From a virus: a stretch of 36,190 nt of DNA. The stretch spans positions 1-36,190 of IMG/VR virus record IMGVR_UViG_3300021197_001618; one strand, given 5' to 3'. The notes under the pieces are model-generated. The model searched no databases. It was not told where the DNA came from and was given only the letters and a program-made list of their open reading frames with translations. This document shows positions 16,240 through 21,674 of this stretch, piece after piece; position 1 is the first letter of the stretch, and every line of letters starts with the position of its first letter. A program made the translations under genes and the position numbers.

Positions 16240-17025
16240 CTAAAAAAGTTCGTCCTGAACGCCACAGAGTAGGCCGCATTCCCATGACTCTTCTGGCTTG
16301 TCCATGCCCGCGTCTGGATCGAGTTCATCGAGGAAAACTCGCTTACGCTCATTGTCTCCCGCGTAGCTTTTGCAGATCGCCACATCCAGGGTTCGCTCCA
16401 GTTTTGCCATTCTTTCAAACTCAAGCGGTAAAACCCGTCTTACTTTGTTCCAGTGCCCCATGCCCGCCTTTGGGCAAGCCGGACAATTAGCGTGGGCGAA
16501 GCCCATCCGATAGGAATCAGGTATCTCGATTCCTGCACGCATAACCATCTCAGCGCACTGAGCCTTAGACATGCCCTGCGTGATAAGCGGCGTCCGCAGG
16601 TCAATCTCTGGGTTATTCTCCCTAAATCGTTCAACGCGCACGTTCTCGCTCGTATCAAATCCAAAAATCTGCGGGTCGTCCTCGCGGCCCTTTGTGTAGA
16701 TTCGACGGGGCACGATTTTAAGCTCCGCTGTGCATCGCGCACCACCAGGGCCTACTAGCCAACGGGTCTTCTCGTACACGTCCCATGTGTCGCGGTACTT
16801 TGTGGAACGGATAATCTCAATCGGCTTGCCGATCCAGACCTCGCAGTCCTTCAGGAATCTCAGGTTATCGGCAGGCTCACTACCCGGATCGGTATAGACG
16901 ACATCAACACGGTCTGCGCCATATTCGTCTACGGTCAACTTTGCCGCGACTGCACTCGTAACGCCGCAGGAGAACCAGCAGATAATACGGTTGCGTCCGT
17001 TGCTCTCCGTCAATGATGATTCCAT
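16240..17025 (-). CDS. PAPS-reductase-like adenine nucleotide alpha-hydrolase
   Basis: This 261-residue protein has the PP-loop SCGVTSA (residues 19-25), VDVVYTDPGSE and ARCTAELKIVPRR, a pattern of the phosphoadenosine phosphosulfate reductase superfamily. Four C-terminal cysteines (ANCPACPKAG and ECGLLCG) could hold an Fe-S cluster. Phage members are widespread. Proposed roles include sulfur transfer to nucleic acids (as in DndC-type DNA phosphorothioation) or sulfur metabolism; no other dnd-like gene is visible here. The start overlaps the stop of the regulator gene as TGATG, so this is the second gene of the leftward unit. Confidence 0.88.
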   Translation of the reverse strand: MESSLTESNGRNRIICWFSCGVTSAVAAKLTVDEYGADRVDVVYTDPGSEPADNLRFLKDCEVWIGKPIEIIRSTKYRDTWDVYEKTRWLVGPGGARCTAELKIVPRRIYTKGREDDPQIFGFDTSENVRVERFRENNPEIDLRTPLITQGMSKAQCAEMVMRAGIEIPDSYRMGFAHANCPACPKAGMGHWNKVRRVLPLEFERMAKLERTLDVAICKSYAGDNERKRVFLDELDPDAGMDKPEESWECGLLCGVQDELF

Positions 17026-17246
17026 CACCCCACCAGCGCCAAGAGCTTGCGGTTCGCCGCAGTCAGCGGCACGTCGGTGCGCTTCACCACGCCCTTGGTC
17101 GCCTTCTCGATTGCGAGTGCGAGCTGCGGACTAGCGGTGCGTCTCTTCTTGCGGAGCCGGTTGATCGTTGGCTGACCTACGCCAACCGAGTCGGCCAGAG
17201 TTGTCTCTGTCCAGTCAGTGCTGCGAAGTAATTTATCTAATGTCAT
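17025..17246 (-). CDS. Cro/YdaS-like helix-turn-helix regulator
   Basis: This 73-residue protein has a helix-turn-helix over residues 14-40 (TETTLADSVGVGQPTINRLR) and then ASPQLALAIEKATKGVVKRTDV. That second segment is typical of YdaS/Cro-type phage regulators. It heads the leftward unit and faces the rightward early operon, so it is the probable switch protein binding the intergenic operators. No ribosome site precedes the ATG, and the best promoter puts transcription start at or next to the A of ATG, suggesting a leaderless mRNA like lambda cI from PRM. Confidence 0.85.
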   Translation of the reverse strand: MTLDKLLRSTDWTETTLADSVGVGQPTINRLRKKRRTASPQLALAIEKATKGVVKRTDVPLTAANRKLLALVG

Positions 17247-17252
17247 TAAATG

Positions 17253-17281
17253 AATCTATGCCGCTCGGCATCCTGTGGCAA
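17253..17281 (-). promoter_or_regulatory. Leftward promoter with palindromic operator
   Basis: Read on the - strand, TTGCCA (-35) is followed by a 17-base spacer and TAGATT (-10). The spacer contains the perfect palindrome ATGCCG-AGCGGCAT style site (plus-strand ATGCCGCTCGGCAT, 17258-17271) that reaches the -10. The predicted start falls at about 17246, the first base of the regulator gene. The -35 is identical to that of the rightward promoter. Confidence 0.55.
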
Positions 17282-17331
17282 CTCGGATTTCGTCAAAAAC
17301 GCGTTTCCCCCAACTTTTTTCATCAAACCTG

Positions 17332-17360
17332 TTGCCAATGATTATGCCATCTGTCATAAA
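17332..17360 (+). promoter_or_regulatory. Rightward early promoter with operator
   Basis: TTGCCA at 17332-17337, 17 bases, then CATAAA at 17355-17360 forms a sigma70-like promoter for the early operon. The imperfect palindrome TTATGCCATCTGTCATAA (17342-17359; seven of nine positions in each half match) covers the spacer and -10, so a bound regulator would block the polymerase. The transcript would begin about 40 bases before the first gene. Confidence 0.6.
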
Positions 17361-17366
17361 GTGTTT

Positions 17367-17389
17367 GTGGCCGGGATGATCCGGCCCAC
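17367..17389 (+). promoter_or_regulatory. Hairpin in the early mRNA leader
   Basis: GGCCGG and CCGGCC (17369-17386) pair around GATGAT, extended by GTG/CAC with one bulged C. It sits at the predicted 5' end of the early transcript, just ahead of the ribosome site GAGGAG of the first gene. No T-run follows, so it is more likely a stabilising 5' structure or a translation control than a terminator. Confidence 0.5.
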
Positions 17390-17404
17390 CAGAGGAGTAC
17401 AGAC

Positions 17405-17611
17405 ATGTTCAAGGCACCCCGAAATCGCTGGTTCTGGTTCGAGGGCAGCGGCTACTGCCTCGCGTGTGCAGAGGGCGCGTCTTACGGCAACCACAGAAAT
17501 GATGCAGACGCCGCCAAAGCGGGCTGGCTTGCCAGCAGGACCGTCGATTACTGCTGTAATTGTGGTCGGATTCCAGGAACCACCGAGATCAAGCCCAGCG
17601 AGCTGCGCTGA
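17405..17611 (+). CDS. First early protein, cysteine-rich, unknown
   Basis: This 68-residue protein has aromatic N-terminal residues (NRWFWFEGSGYCLACAEG) and a second cysteine pair (YCCNCGRIPG), probably binding one zinc ion. GAGGAG lies a few bases before the ATG. No known family. As the first product of the early operon it may act on the host early in infection, which is inferred from position only. Confidence 0.75.
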   Translation: MFKAPRNRWFWFEGSGYCLACAEGASYGNHRNDADAAKAGWLASRTVDYCCNCGRIPGTTEIKPSELR

Positions 17612-17614
17612 CCC

Positions 17615-17648
17615 ATTCGGTCACCCCGCTACTGCGGGGATTCCGAAT
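17615..17648 (+). promoter_or_regulatory. Two-tier hairpin between first and second early genes
   Basis: ATTCGG pairs with CCGAAT (outer) and CCCCGC with GCGGGG (inner) around the loop TACT, with 3-base symmetric internal bulges. It begins three bases after the stop of the first early gene. The following bases are not T-rich, so I read it as an mRNA-end or processing structure, or a weak attenuator that lowers expression of downstream genes. Confidence 0.5.
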
Positions 17649-17677
17649 AGATCAACTAACACCAGAGGAAAGCCTAT

Positions 17678-17806
17678 ATGGCTATGGAATATTGCCACGC
17701 AGGAAACCATCACATTGACCTCGATTGGAATTGTGATGGTGAGTACGACAAAAACGATCACTGGATTTGCGGCGACTGCCTTGCCGAAATGGAGGAAAAC
17801 AAATGA
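17678..17806 (+). CDS. Tiny 42-residue metal-binding protein
   Basis: The short frame encodes Cys6 with His7, His11 and His12 nearby, Cys19, and a final ICGDCLAE pair, so it can hold a zinc ion. AGAGGA lies about nine bases before the ATG. Its stop overlaps the next start as ATGA, and its last codons (GAGGAAAAC) carry the ribosome site of that gene, which supports it being translated. Function unknown. Confidence 0.65.
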   Translation: MAMEYCHAGNHHIDLDWNCDGEYDKNDHWICGDCLAEMEENK

Positions 17807-18240
17807 AAGATAAAATGCTTGATCGCACAACCGTCGAAATTTGTGAAAAACAACGCAGCGCTATCGACAGCCTTTTCGCCCAAAGCAAAGCGCGATTGCG
17901 CCTTTATCAATCCGAGCTCCGCGCAAACGACGCACTTCAAGATCGTTGCTCGGAACTGCAAGCGCGTTGCGATGCACTATTTTCAACGGCAGCTCAAGCA
18001 ACTCACCGCGCGATTCGCCTTGAATCCGATCTCGAGTCCTCCCGCTCTGCCCACCGAGATTGCCGTGACGCTCTGAAGTCCGCACTCGAAGCCGCTAACG
18101 CTCCCGCCTGCAAAGAGTGCGACGGAACTGGCGACGGCGTTCGCTTCGGTAATGGTGGCCCTGGCGATGAGACGCCGCCCGAGCTTGTGGATCATGGCGG
18201 CTGCGAAGACTGCGAAGGTCTTGGTTTGGAGTGGCTCTAA
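17803..18240 (+). CDS. Coiled-coil protein with DnaJ-like zinc motifs
   Basis: Of 145 residues, about 1-100 are a long helical, probably coiled-coil region (QSELRANDALQDRCSELQAR, RLESDLESSRSAH). The tail holds two CxxCxGxG-type knuckles, CKECDGTGDG and CEDCEGLGLE, as in the zinc domain of DnaJ. Phage proteins of this design are common but unassigned. I use the ATG at 17803, which overlaps the previous stop as ATGA and follows GGAGG; the frame is open further upstream inside the preceding gene. Confidence 0.75.
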   Translation: MKDKMLDRTTVEICEKQRSAIDSLFAQSKARLRLYQSELRANDALQDRCSELQARCDALFSTAAQATHRAIRLESDLESSRSAHRDCRDALKSALEAANAPACKECDGTGDGVRFGNGGPGDETPPELVDHGGCEDCEGLGLEWL

Positions 18241-18241
18241 T

Positions 18242-18346
18242 ATGTGCCGCCTACTGCACCGATTTTACAAGCGCCGGCTGTACTGCCCGCACTGCCGAGA
18301 ACTGAACCAGGTCTACCGACCTATGTCACACAGAGGTACAAAATGA
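18242..18346 (+). CDS. Tiny 34-residue basic cysteine protein
   Basis: The start lies one base after the preceding stop, with GGAG about 10 bases upstream, and the stop overlaps the next start as ATGA. The peptide is basic (LLHRFYKRRLYCPHCREL) with a single CxxC pair, and could be half of a zinc site formed by a dimer. The two clean junctions are the main evidence that it is a gene. Confidence 0.55.
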   Translation: MCRLLHRFYKRRLYCPHCRELNQVYRPMSHRGTK

Positions 18347-18678
18347 GCGAACTGCACCGCGACACAGACGAAGTAGCCGAAGACTCCCTTATCGAAAGCA
18401 TCAAGAATGCTCGACAAGGTAGGTATGAAATTGCAACCAAGTGGAGTGAGGTTCACCAGCACCTAGATCATCATTCTGAAAGCGCTGAAAAAATTGAAAA
18501 CCTTGAGTCCATCATTAAATGGCTCGTCAATCACCCAAATAACAAAGTCGTAGGCGATTGCATCGGAGGCGGCTGGAGCTGCGACTCCTACCCTGACGAT
18601 GACGGAACACGTCGCGAATATTTTGCGGCTGATTTTCTTGAAGCAATCGAATTAGCGATGAACGGAGAGACGGAATGA
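18343..18678 (+). CDS. Hypothetical acidic early protein
   Basis: This 111-residue protein is acidic, with a helical N-terminal half (EDSLIESIKNARQGRYEIA) and a Gly/Cys section (VVGDCIGGGWSCDSYPDDDG) before a final helix. No known family. The ATG at 18343 overlaps the stop of the tiny basic gene, and its own stop overlaps the next start as ATGA, so it belongs to the coupled early string. Confidence 0.7.
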   Translation: MSELHRDTDEVAEDSLIESIKNARQGRYEIATKWSEVHQHLDHHSESAEKIENLESIIKWLVNHPNNKVVGDCIGGGWSCDSYPDDDGTRREYFAADFLEAIELAMNGETE

Positions 18679-18914
18679 ACCTCATCAAAAAAGACGATTA
18701 CCCACTCGATTGGATTGTTGTTGATTACGACCGGCTGAACATTACCGACGCCGAGCGGCGGGACTGCATCGAGCTAGACGTAGCAATCGCCGAAGCCAAC
18801 GAGCACGCAGACAGGTTGCACCACGAAGGTTCAATCATTATTGCAGCGGTTATCGGGGCATTTCTTGGCCTCGTGGCCGGGTACTTCCTCGCTGTTTACA
18901 TTGGGGCTTTTTAA
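18675..18914 (+). CDS. Small membrane protein, early operon
   Basis: Of 79 residues, the first 50 are acidic and soluble. The last 28 form one strong membrane helix (IIIAAVIGAFLGLVAGYFLA), so it is probably tail-anchored with the N-terminus in the cytoplasm. Early single-helix phage proteins can block superinfection or host transport; here that is only a guess. The ATG overlaps the previous stop as ATGA. An 81-base gap follows before ssb. Confidence 0.7.
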   Translation: MNLIKKDDYPLDWIVVDYDRLNITDAERRDCIELDVAIAEANEHADRLHHEGSIIIAAVIGAFLGLVAGYFLAVYIGAF

Positions 18915-18995
18915 GCCGTTTTCATCGGTGGCTCCGCCATCACACCAACCGACTTCGCTGTCCGCGATGTCACTCACTTATCTAGGAGATTCAAA

Positions 18996-19385
18996 ATGGG
19001 CTTGGCTAGCGTATCAATTCAAGGAAACCTCGGGCGAGATGCAGAACTAAAAGACCACAACGGAGACGCCTTACTTACGTTTAGCGTTGCCGTTTCCAGC
19101 AAGCGAGCAGGCGAGGAAACGACCTCGTGGTTTTCCTGCACCGTGTGGGGAGCCCGCGCGAAGGGTCTTGCACCCCACCTGACCAAAGGCACGTCGGTCG
19201 CTTTGACTGGCGGCTTGACTTGTCGCGAGTACACAGCGAAGACTGGCGAGACTCGCACATCACTCGAAGTGCGTGTCGACCAATTCGCGTTTGCCGGCAG
19301 CAGCCAAGAGGCCAAGCAGCCTCGTGAGCAGCAGGCCGCGCCAGCAAGTGCCAGCAACGATTCTTTTGACGATCTACCCTTCTAA
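18996..19385 (+). CDS. ssb: Single-stranded DNA-binding protein
   Basis: This 129-residue protein has an OB-fold core (SVSIQGNLGRDAELKDHNGD, then WFSCTVWGARAKGLAPHLTKGTSVALTG). A Gln/Ala/Ser linker follows, ending in the acidic tip DSFDDLPF, the usual partner-binding tail of bacterial SSB. It coats ssDNA and would recruit host repair and replication proteins. AGGAG lies upstream of the ATG. It is directly followed by the annealing protein gene, a common pairing in phage recombination modules. Confidence 0.95.
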   Translation: MGLASVSIQGNLGRDAELKDHNGDALLTFSVAVSSKRAGEETTSWFSCTVWGARAKGLAPHLTKGTSVALTGGLTCREYTAKTGETRTSLEVRVDQFAFAGSSQEAKQPREQQAAPASASNDSFDDLPF

Positions 19386-19391
19386 GGATAA

Positions 19392-20015
19392 ATGATGACT
19401 ACCACACACTCTGAGATTTGGAAAACACTGAGCACTGTCAACGTGTCACAGCACGTCGAGAAAAAAGGCAACCTCTCATATCTGTCATGGGCATGGGCTT
19501 GGGGCACTTTAATGGAGCACTACCCGCAAGCCGAGTTTGAGATGGACTCGCAGTCGAGTGTCGAAGCAGACGGATCTGTGACGGTTTGGTGCGAAGTCGC
19601 TATCGACGATTGCGTCCGCAAGATGTGGCTACCGGTGATGGACAACCGTAACAACGCAGTCTCTTCCCCTAACGCTAGGGAAATCTCCGACGCTCGGATG
19701 CGCTGCCTAGTCAAATGTCTCGCACTGTTTGGCTTGGGCTTTTCTCTTTACGCTGGCGAGGATTTGCCAGCCAAGCCGAGCCGCGCTGCGTCGCCGAAGA
19801 AACCGGCTTTGTCGGAGGGAAACAAGGAACGTCTGCGCGTTGCTGCTGAGCTGAAATCAGCGGAGCTTGAAGACGATTCCCTGCTGCCGAAGCAAGTCAC
19901 TATCGAGTGTCTGAAGGCAATGAATCTCAAATGGGGCCAGATCAATGACACCAACTTTTCTGATCTGTTCTCTCAGATTCAACAGTTCGAGCCCGGCCAG
20001 GAGGTAAATTTTTAA
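19392..20015 (+). CDS. Sak3-type single-strand annealing protein (DUF1071)
   Basis: In this 207-residue protein the N-terminal 130 residues carry the family pattern: NVSQHVEKKGNLSYLSWAWA, then a beta section with VWCEVAIDD, then ISDARMRCLVKCLALFGLG. The C-terminal third is a variable helical tail. These proteins anneal complementary strands in phage recombination, working with SSB, whose gene ends seven bases upstream. With no phage polymerase in the genome, recombination-dependent replication may rely on it. AAGGATA precedes the ATG. Confidence 0.85.
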   Translation: MMTTTHSEIWKTLSTVNVSQHVEKKGNLSYLSWAWAWGTLMEHYPQAEFEMDSQSSVEADGSVTVWCEVAIDDCVRKMWLPVMDNRNNAVSSPNAREISDARMRCLVKCLALFGLGFSLYAGEDLPAKPSRAASPKKPALSEGNKERLRVAAELKSAELEDDSLLPKQVTIECLKAMNLKWGQINDTNFSDLFSQIQQFEPGQEVNF

Positions 20016-20230
20016 TGGCGAAAATATCCCATTACGAAGTGCTGAATTGCCTACGAGCAGCAGAGAATGAGTTTGGAGAATCCGAAACCGCGCGGGATCT
20101 TTCTCGCCGATTGCTTAGTGAAATTATCACGCAGGAGCTTAGGCTTTCTAAGTGGGCCGAGCGCAAAGCGAAACAAGCAGAGGCAGAGTGGGACGCGCTA
20201 ATTCTTCCAGACAGTGAGGAAACCGTATGA
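20015..20230 (+). CDS. Small helical protein, recombination module
   Basis: This 71-residue, charged and helical protein (YEVLNCLRAAENEFGE, LSKWAERKAKQAEAEW) ends in an acidic tail. The start overlaps the annealing-protein stop as TAATG and the stop overlaps the next gene as ATGA. No family recognised. It is probably a partner of the recombination module or of the regulator that follows, from position only. Confidence 0.65.
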   Translation: MAKISHYEVLNCLRAAENEFGESETARDLSRRLLSEIITQELRLSKWAERKAKQAEAEWDALILPDSEETV

Positions 20231-20676
20231 GCGAACCAACCTACGGCGAAATCATCAAAGCAGCTCGCGAGGCGAAAGGCTGGAGCAATCAGAAGTTTGC
20301 CTCCGAAGCCGGCCTTAGCGATTCCACGACACACGCTGCAGAGAACGGCAAAACCAATCTGACTAGAACGACACGCATCAAGATCGAGGGTGCGCTTGAT
20401 CTGTCGATTACGCCGTGCACTTTTGATGAGAAAACTTTCTTCAGGACACAGAGTGCCGCGACCAATACTCCTGACGGACCAGCCCTGTGGAGTTTGGAGT
20501 GGTCGCAAGAATTGAAGCGGTGCCGCTTGAACAGAAATTGGACGCCAACTGAACTAGCGCGCAAAGCCGACATCGGAGTTAGCCAGCTTTACGCGGTTGA
20601 GTCTGGGCAACGAATCCCACGCTTAGACGTAGCGATGGCGCTGAGCGATGCGCTGGGGATGGCTATCGAATGGTGA
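20227..20676 (+). CDS. Regulator with two XRE-type helix-turn-helix domains
   Basis: Of 149 residues, about 8-45 (IIKAAREAKGWSNQKFASEA) form one XRE-type fold and 91-149 (LEWSQELKRCRLNRNWTPTE) a second. The second is homologous to the whole of the next gene product, sharing W..EW.Q..KR and the ending DALGMAIEW, which points to an in-operon duplication. It could bind operators as a pseudo-dimer. The ATG overlaps the previous stop as ATGA. The last 31 bases are one copy of a three-copy repeat. Confidence 0.8.
   Translation: MSEPTYGEIIKAAREAKGWSNQKFASEAGLSDSTTHAAENGKTNLTRTTRIKIEGALDLSITPCTFDEKTFFRTQSAATNTPDGPALWSLEWSQELKRCRLNRNWTPTELARKADIGVSQLYAVESGQRIPRLDVAMALSDALGMAIEW
20644..20674 (+). repeat. 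31-bp direct repeat, copy 1
   Basis: Begins AGCGATGCGCTGGGG and ends TCGAATGGT. It covers the last codons of the two-domain regulator (SDALGMAIEW). Identical copies start at 20862 and 21618. Copies 1 and 3 also share the next two bases (GA). Confidence 0.95.
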
Positions 20677-20894
20677 TGGCAACGGACGGAGATGACCCGA
20701 AAGGGTGGGTGCGCGAGTGGGCGCAGGACATGAAGCGGGAGCGTGTCAAACAAGGTATGACGATGGCTGTACTCGCTCAACTGTCTGGGGTTCCGAAAGG
20801 CTCGCTATCCCGTTACGAGACTCTGGAGAGAGAGCCTGTGCTCAGCAATGCAATGGCAATCAGCGATGCGCTGGGGATGGCTATCGAATGGTAG
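20676..20894 (+). CDS. Second XRE-type regulator (paralogue)
   Basis: This 72-residue single helix-turn-helix protein (REWAQDMKRERVKQGMTMAV, then SGVPKGSLSRYETLERE) ends in the same SDALGMAIEW as the gene before it. I start at the ATG at 20676, which overlaps the preceding stop as TGATG; the ATG at 20670 would add two residues. The proteins have diverged, yet their last 31 bases are identical, so the end has been copied or conserved for a DNA-level reason. Confidence 0.78.
   Translation: MATDGDDPKGWVREWAQDMKRERVKQGMTMAVLAQLSGVPKGSLSRYETLEREPVLSNAMAISDALGMAIEW
20862..20892 (+). repeat. 31-bp direct repeat, copy 2
   Basis: Identical to copy 1, 218 bases downstream of it. It forms the 3' end of the second regulator gene. 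Copies 2 and 3 bracket the YkgJ-like gene. Confidence 0.95.
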
Positions 20895-20910
20895 GCCCGA
20901 GGGGGAGTAG

Positions 20911-21606
20911 ATGAACTGCGAATTTAAGGAAAGTCCGAAAAAGGTAAAACACGCGGAAAAGTTCGCACGGGATAGAAACCGTGAGATTCAAGACGCATTA
21001 AGGAAATTCGGAGAATCAAAAAGGCTTACCCGAATCCGCAAACGTTCGTGCGGCGACTGCACGGAATGCTGTACTTCGATGGCGGTAAATGAGATCGACA
21101 AGCCATCAGGGGAGTCCTGCGCGCATGTGCGTTGCGATGGGTGTGCCATCTACTCAAACAGACCGTATTCCTGCGCCGCTTGGTCTTGCCTTTGGTTGTC
21201 AGGATACGGACCCGACTCTGCAAAGCCATCTGCTTCCGGGTTTGTGGCTCACTTTAGCTATCAGACAGACAATGTGATTGTCGCTCACATTGTATCTGCC
21301 ACGCCGTATGAATCAGAACCCGCGTTAGACATGATCGAAGAGATCGACATTGGACTACAGAAAAGATACGGCCAGAACACCAGAGTCTTCGTTATGGCGG
21401 AAGACAACAGCGCCGAGAAATATCCGTTCACTAGCGACCCTAGATTGGTGGTGAGCATGATACGGAACCACGCTATCGAGGGGCGCGCGGACCAACTCAT
21501 CGGCCAAACCAAGAGCAGTATCTGCCCGGCATCAAACATCAGCTATAAGGAAGCGCGAAGGGGCGGTATATCGCAGCACTCACCTAGTCCAGCAGGAACT
21601 CGTTAG
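20911..21606 (+). CDS. YkgJ-like cysteine-rich metal-chelating protein
   Basis: This 231-residue protein has nine clustered cysteines (residues 47, 50, 53, 54, 70, 75, 78, 88, 93) in the order CGDCTECC...CAHVRCDGCAIY...RPYSCAAWSC. This matches the putative zinc- or iron-chelating YkgJ/UPF0153 family. The second half is a mixed alpha/beta region with VIVAHIVSAT and TRVFVMAEDN. GGGGGAG lies upstream of the ATG. The last seven codons and stop are supplied by a 26-bp sequence copied from the end of the SprT-like gene, so the natural C-terminus may have been altered. The gene lies between two copies of the 31-bp repeat. Confidence 0.8.
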   Translation: MNCEFKESPKKVKHAEKFARDRNREIQDALRKFGESKRLTRIRKRSCGDCTECCTSMAVNEIDKPSGESCAHVRCDGCAIYSNRPYSCAAWSCLWLSGYGPDSAKPSASGFVAHFSYQTDNVIVAHIVSATPYESEPALDMIEEIDIGLQKRYGQNTRVFVMAEDNSAEKYPFTSDPRLVVSMIRNHAIEGRADQLIGQTKSSICPASNISYKEARRGGISQHSPSPAGTR

Positions 21607-21610
21607 CTTG
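21585..21610 (+). repeat. 26-bp repeat of the SprT-like gene end, left copy
   Basis: TAGTCCAGC-A-GGAACTCGTTAGCTTG matches 23164-23189 at 25 of 26 bases in the same orientation. The right copy is the functional 3' end of the SprT-like gene (codes ANEFPLD on the - strand). This left copy has no SprT gene attached and ends the YkgJ-like frame. Confidence 0.93.
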
Positions 21611-21617
21611 TGTTTGG

Positions 21618-21648
21618 AGCGATGCGCTGGGGATGGCTATCGAATGGT
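21618..21648 (+). repeat. 31-bp direct repeat, copy 3 (orphan)
   Basis: Identical to copies 1 and 2, but no regulator gene precedes it; only seven bases separate it from the SprT-derived repeat. It lies just upstream of the methyltransferase ribosome site and looks like the remnant of a third regulator gene end. Confidence 0.93.
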
Positions 21649-21674
21649 GAACGATAAGAGGGAGGGCTCATCAG

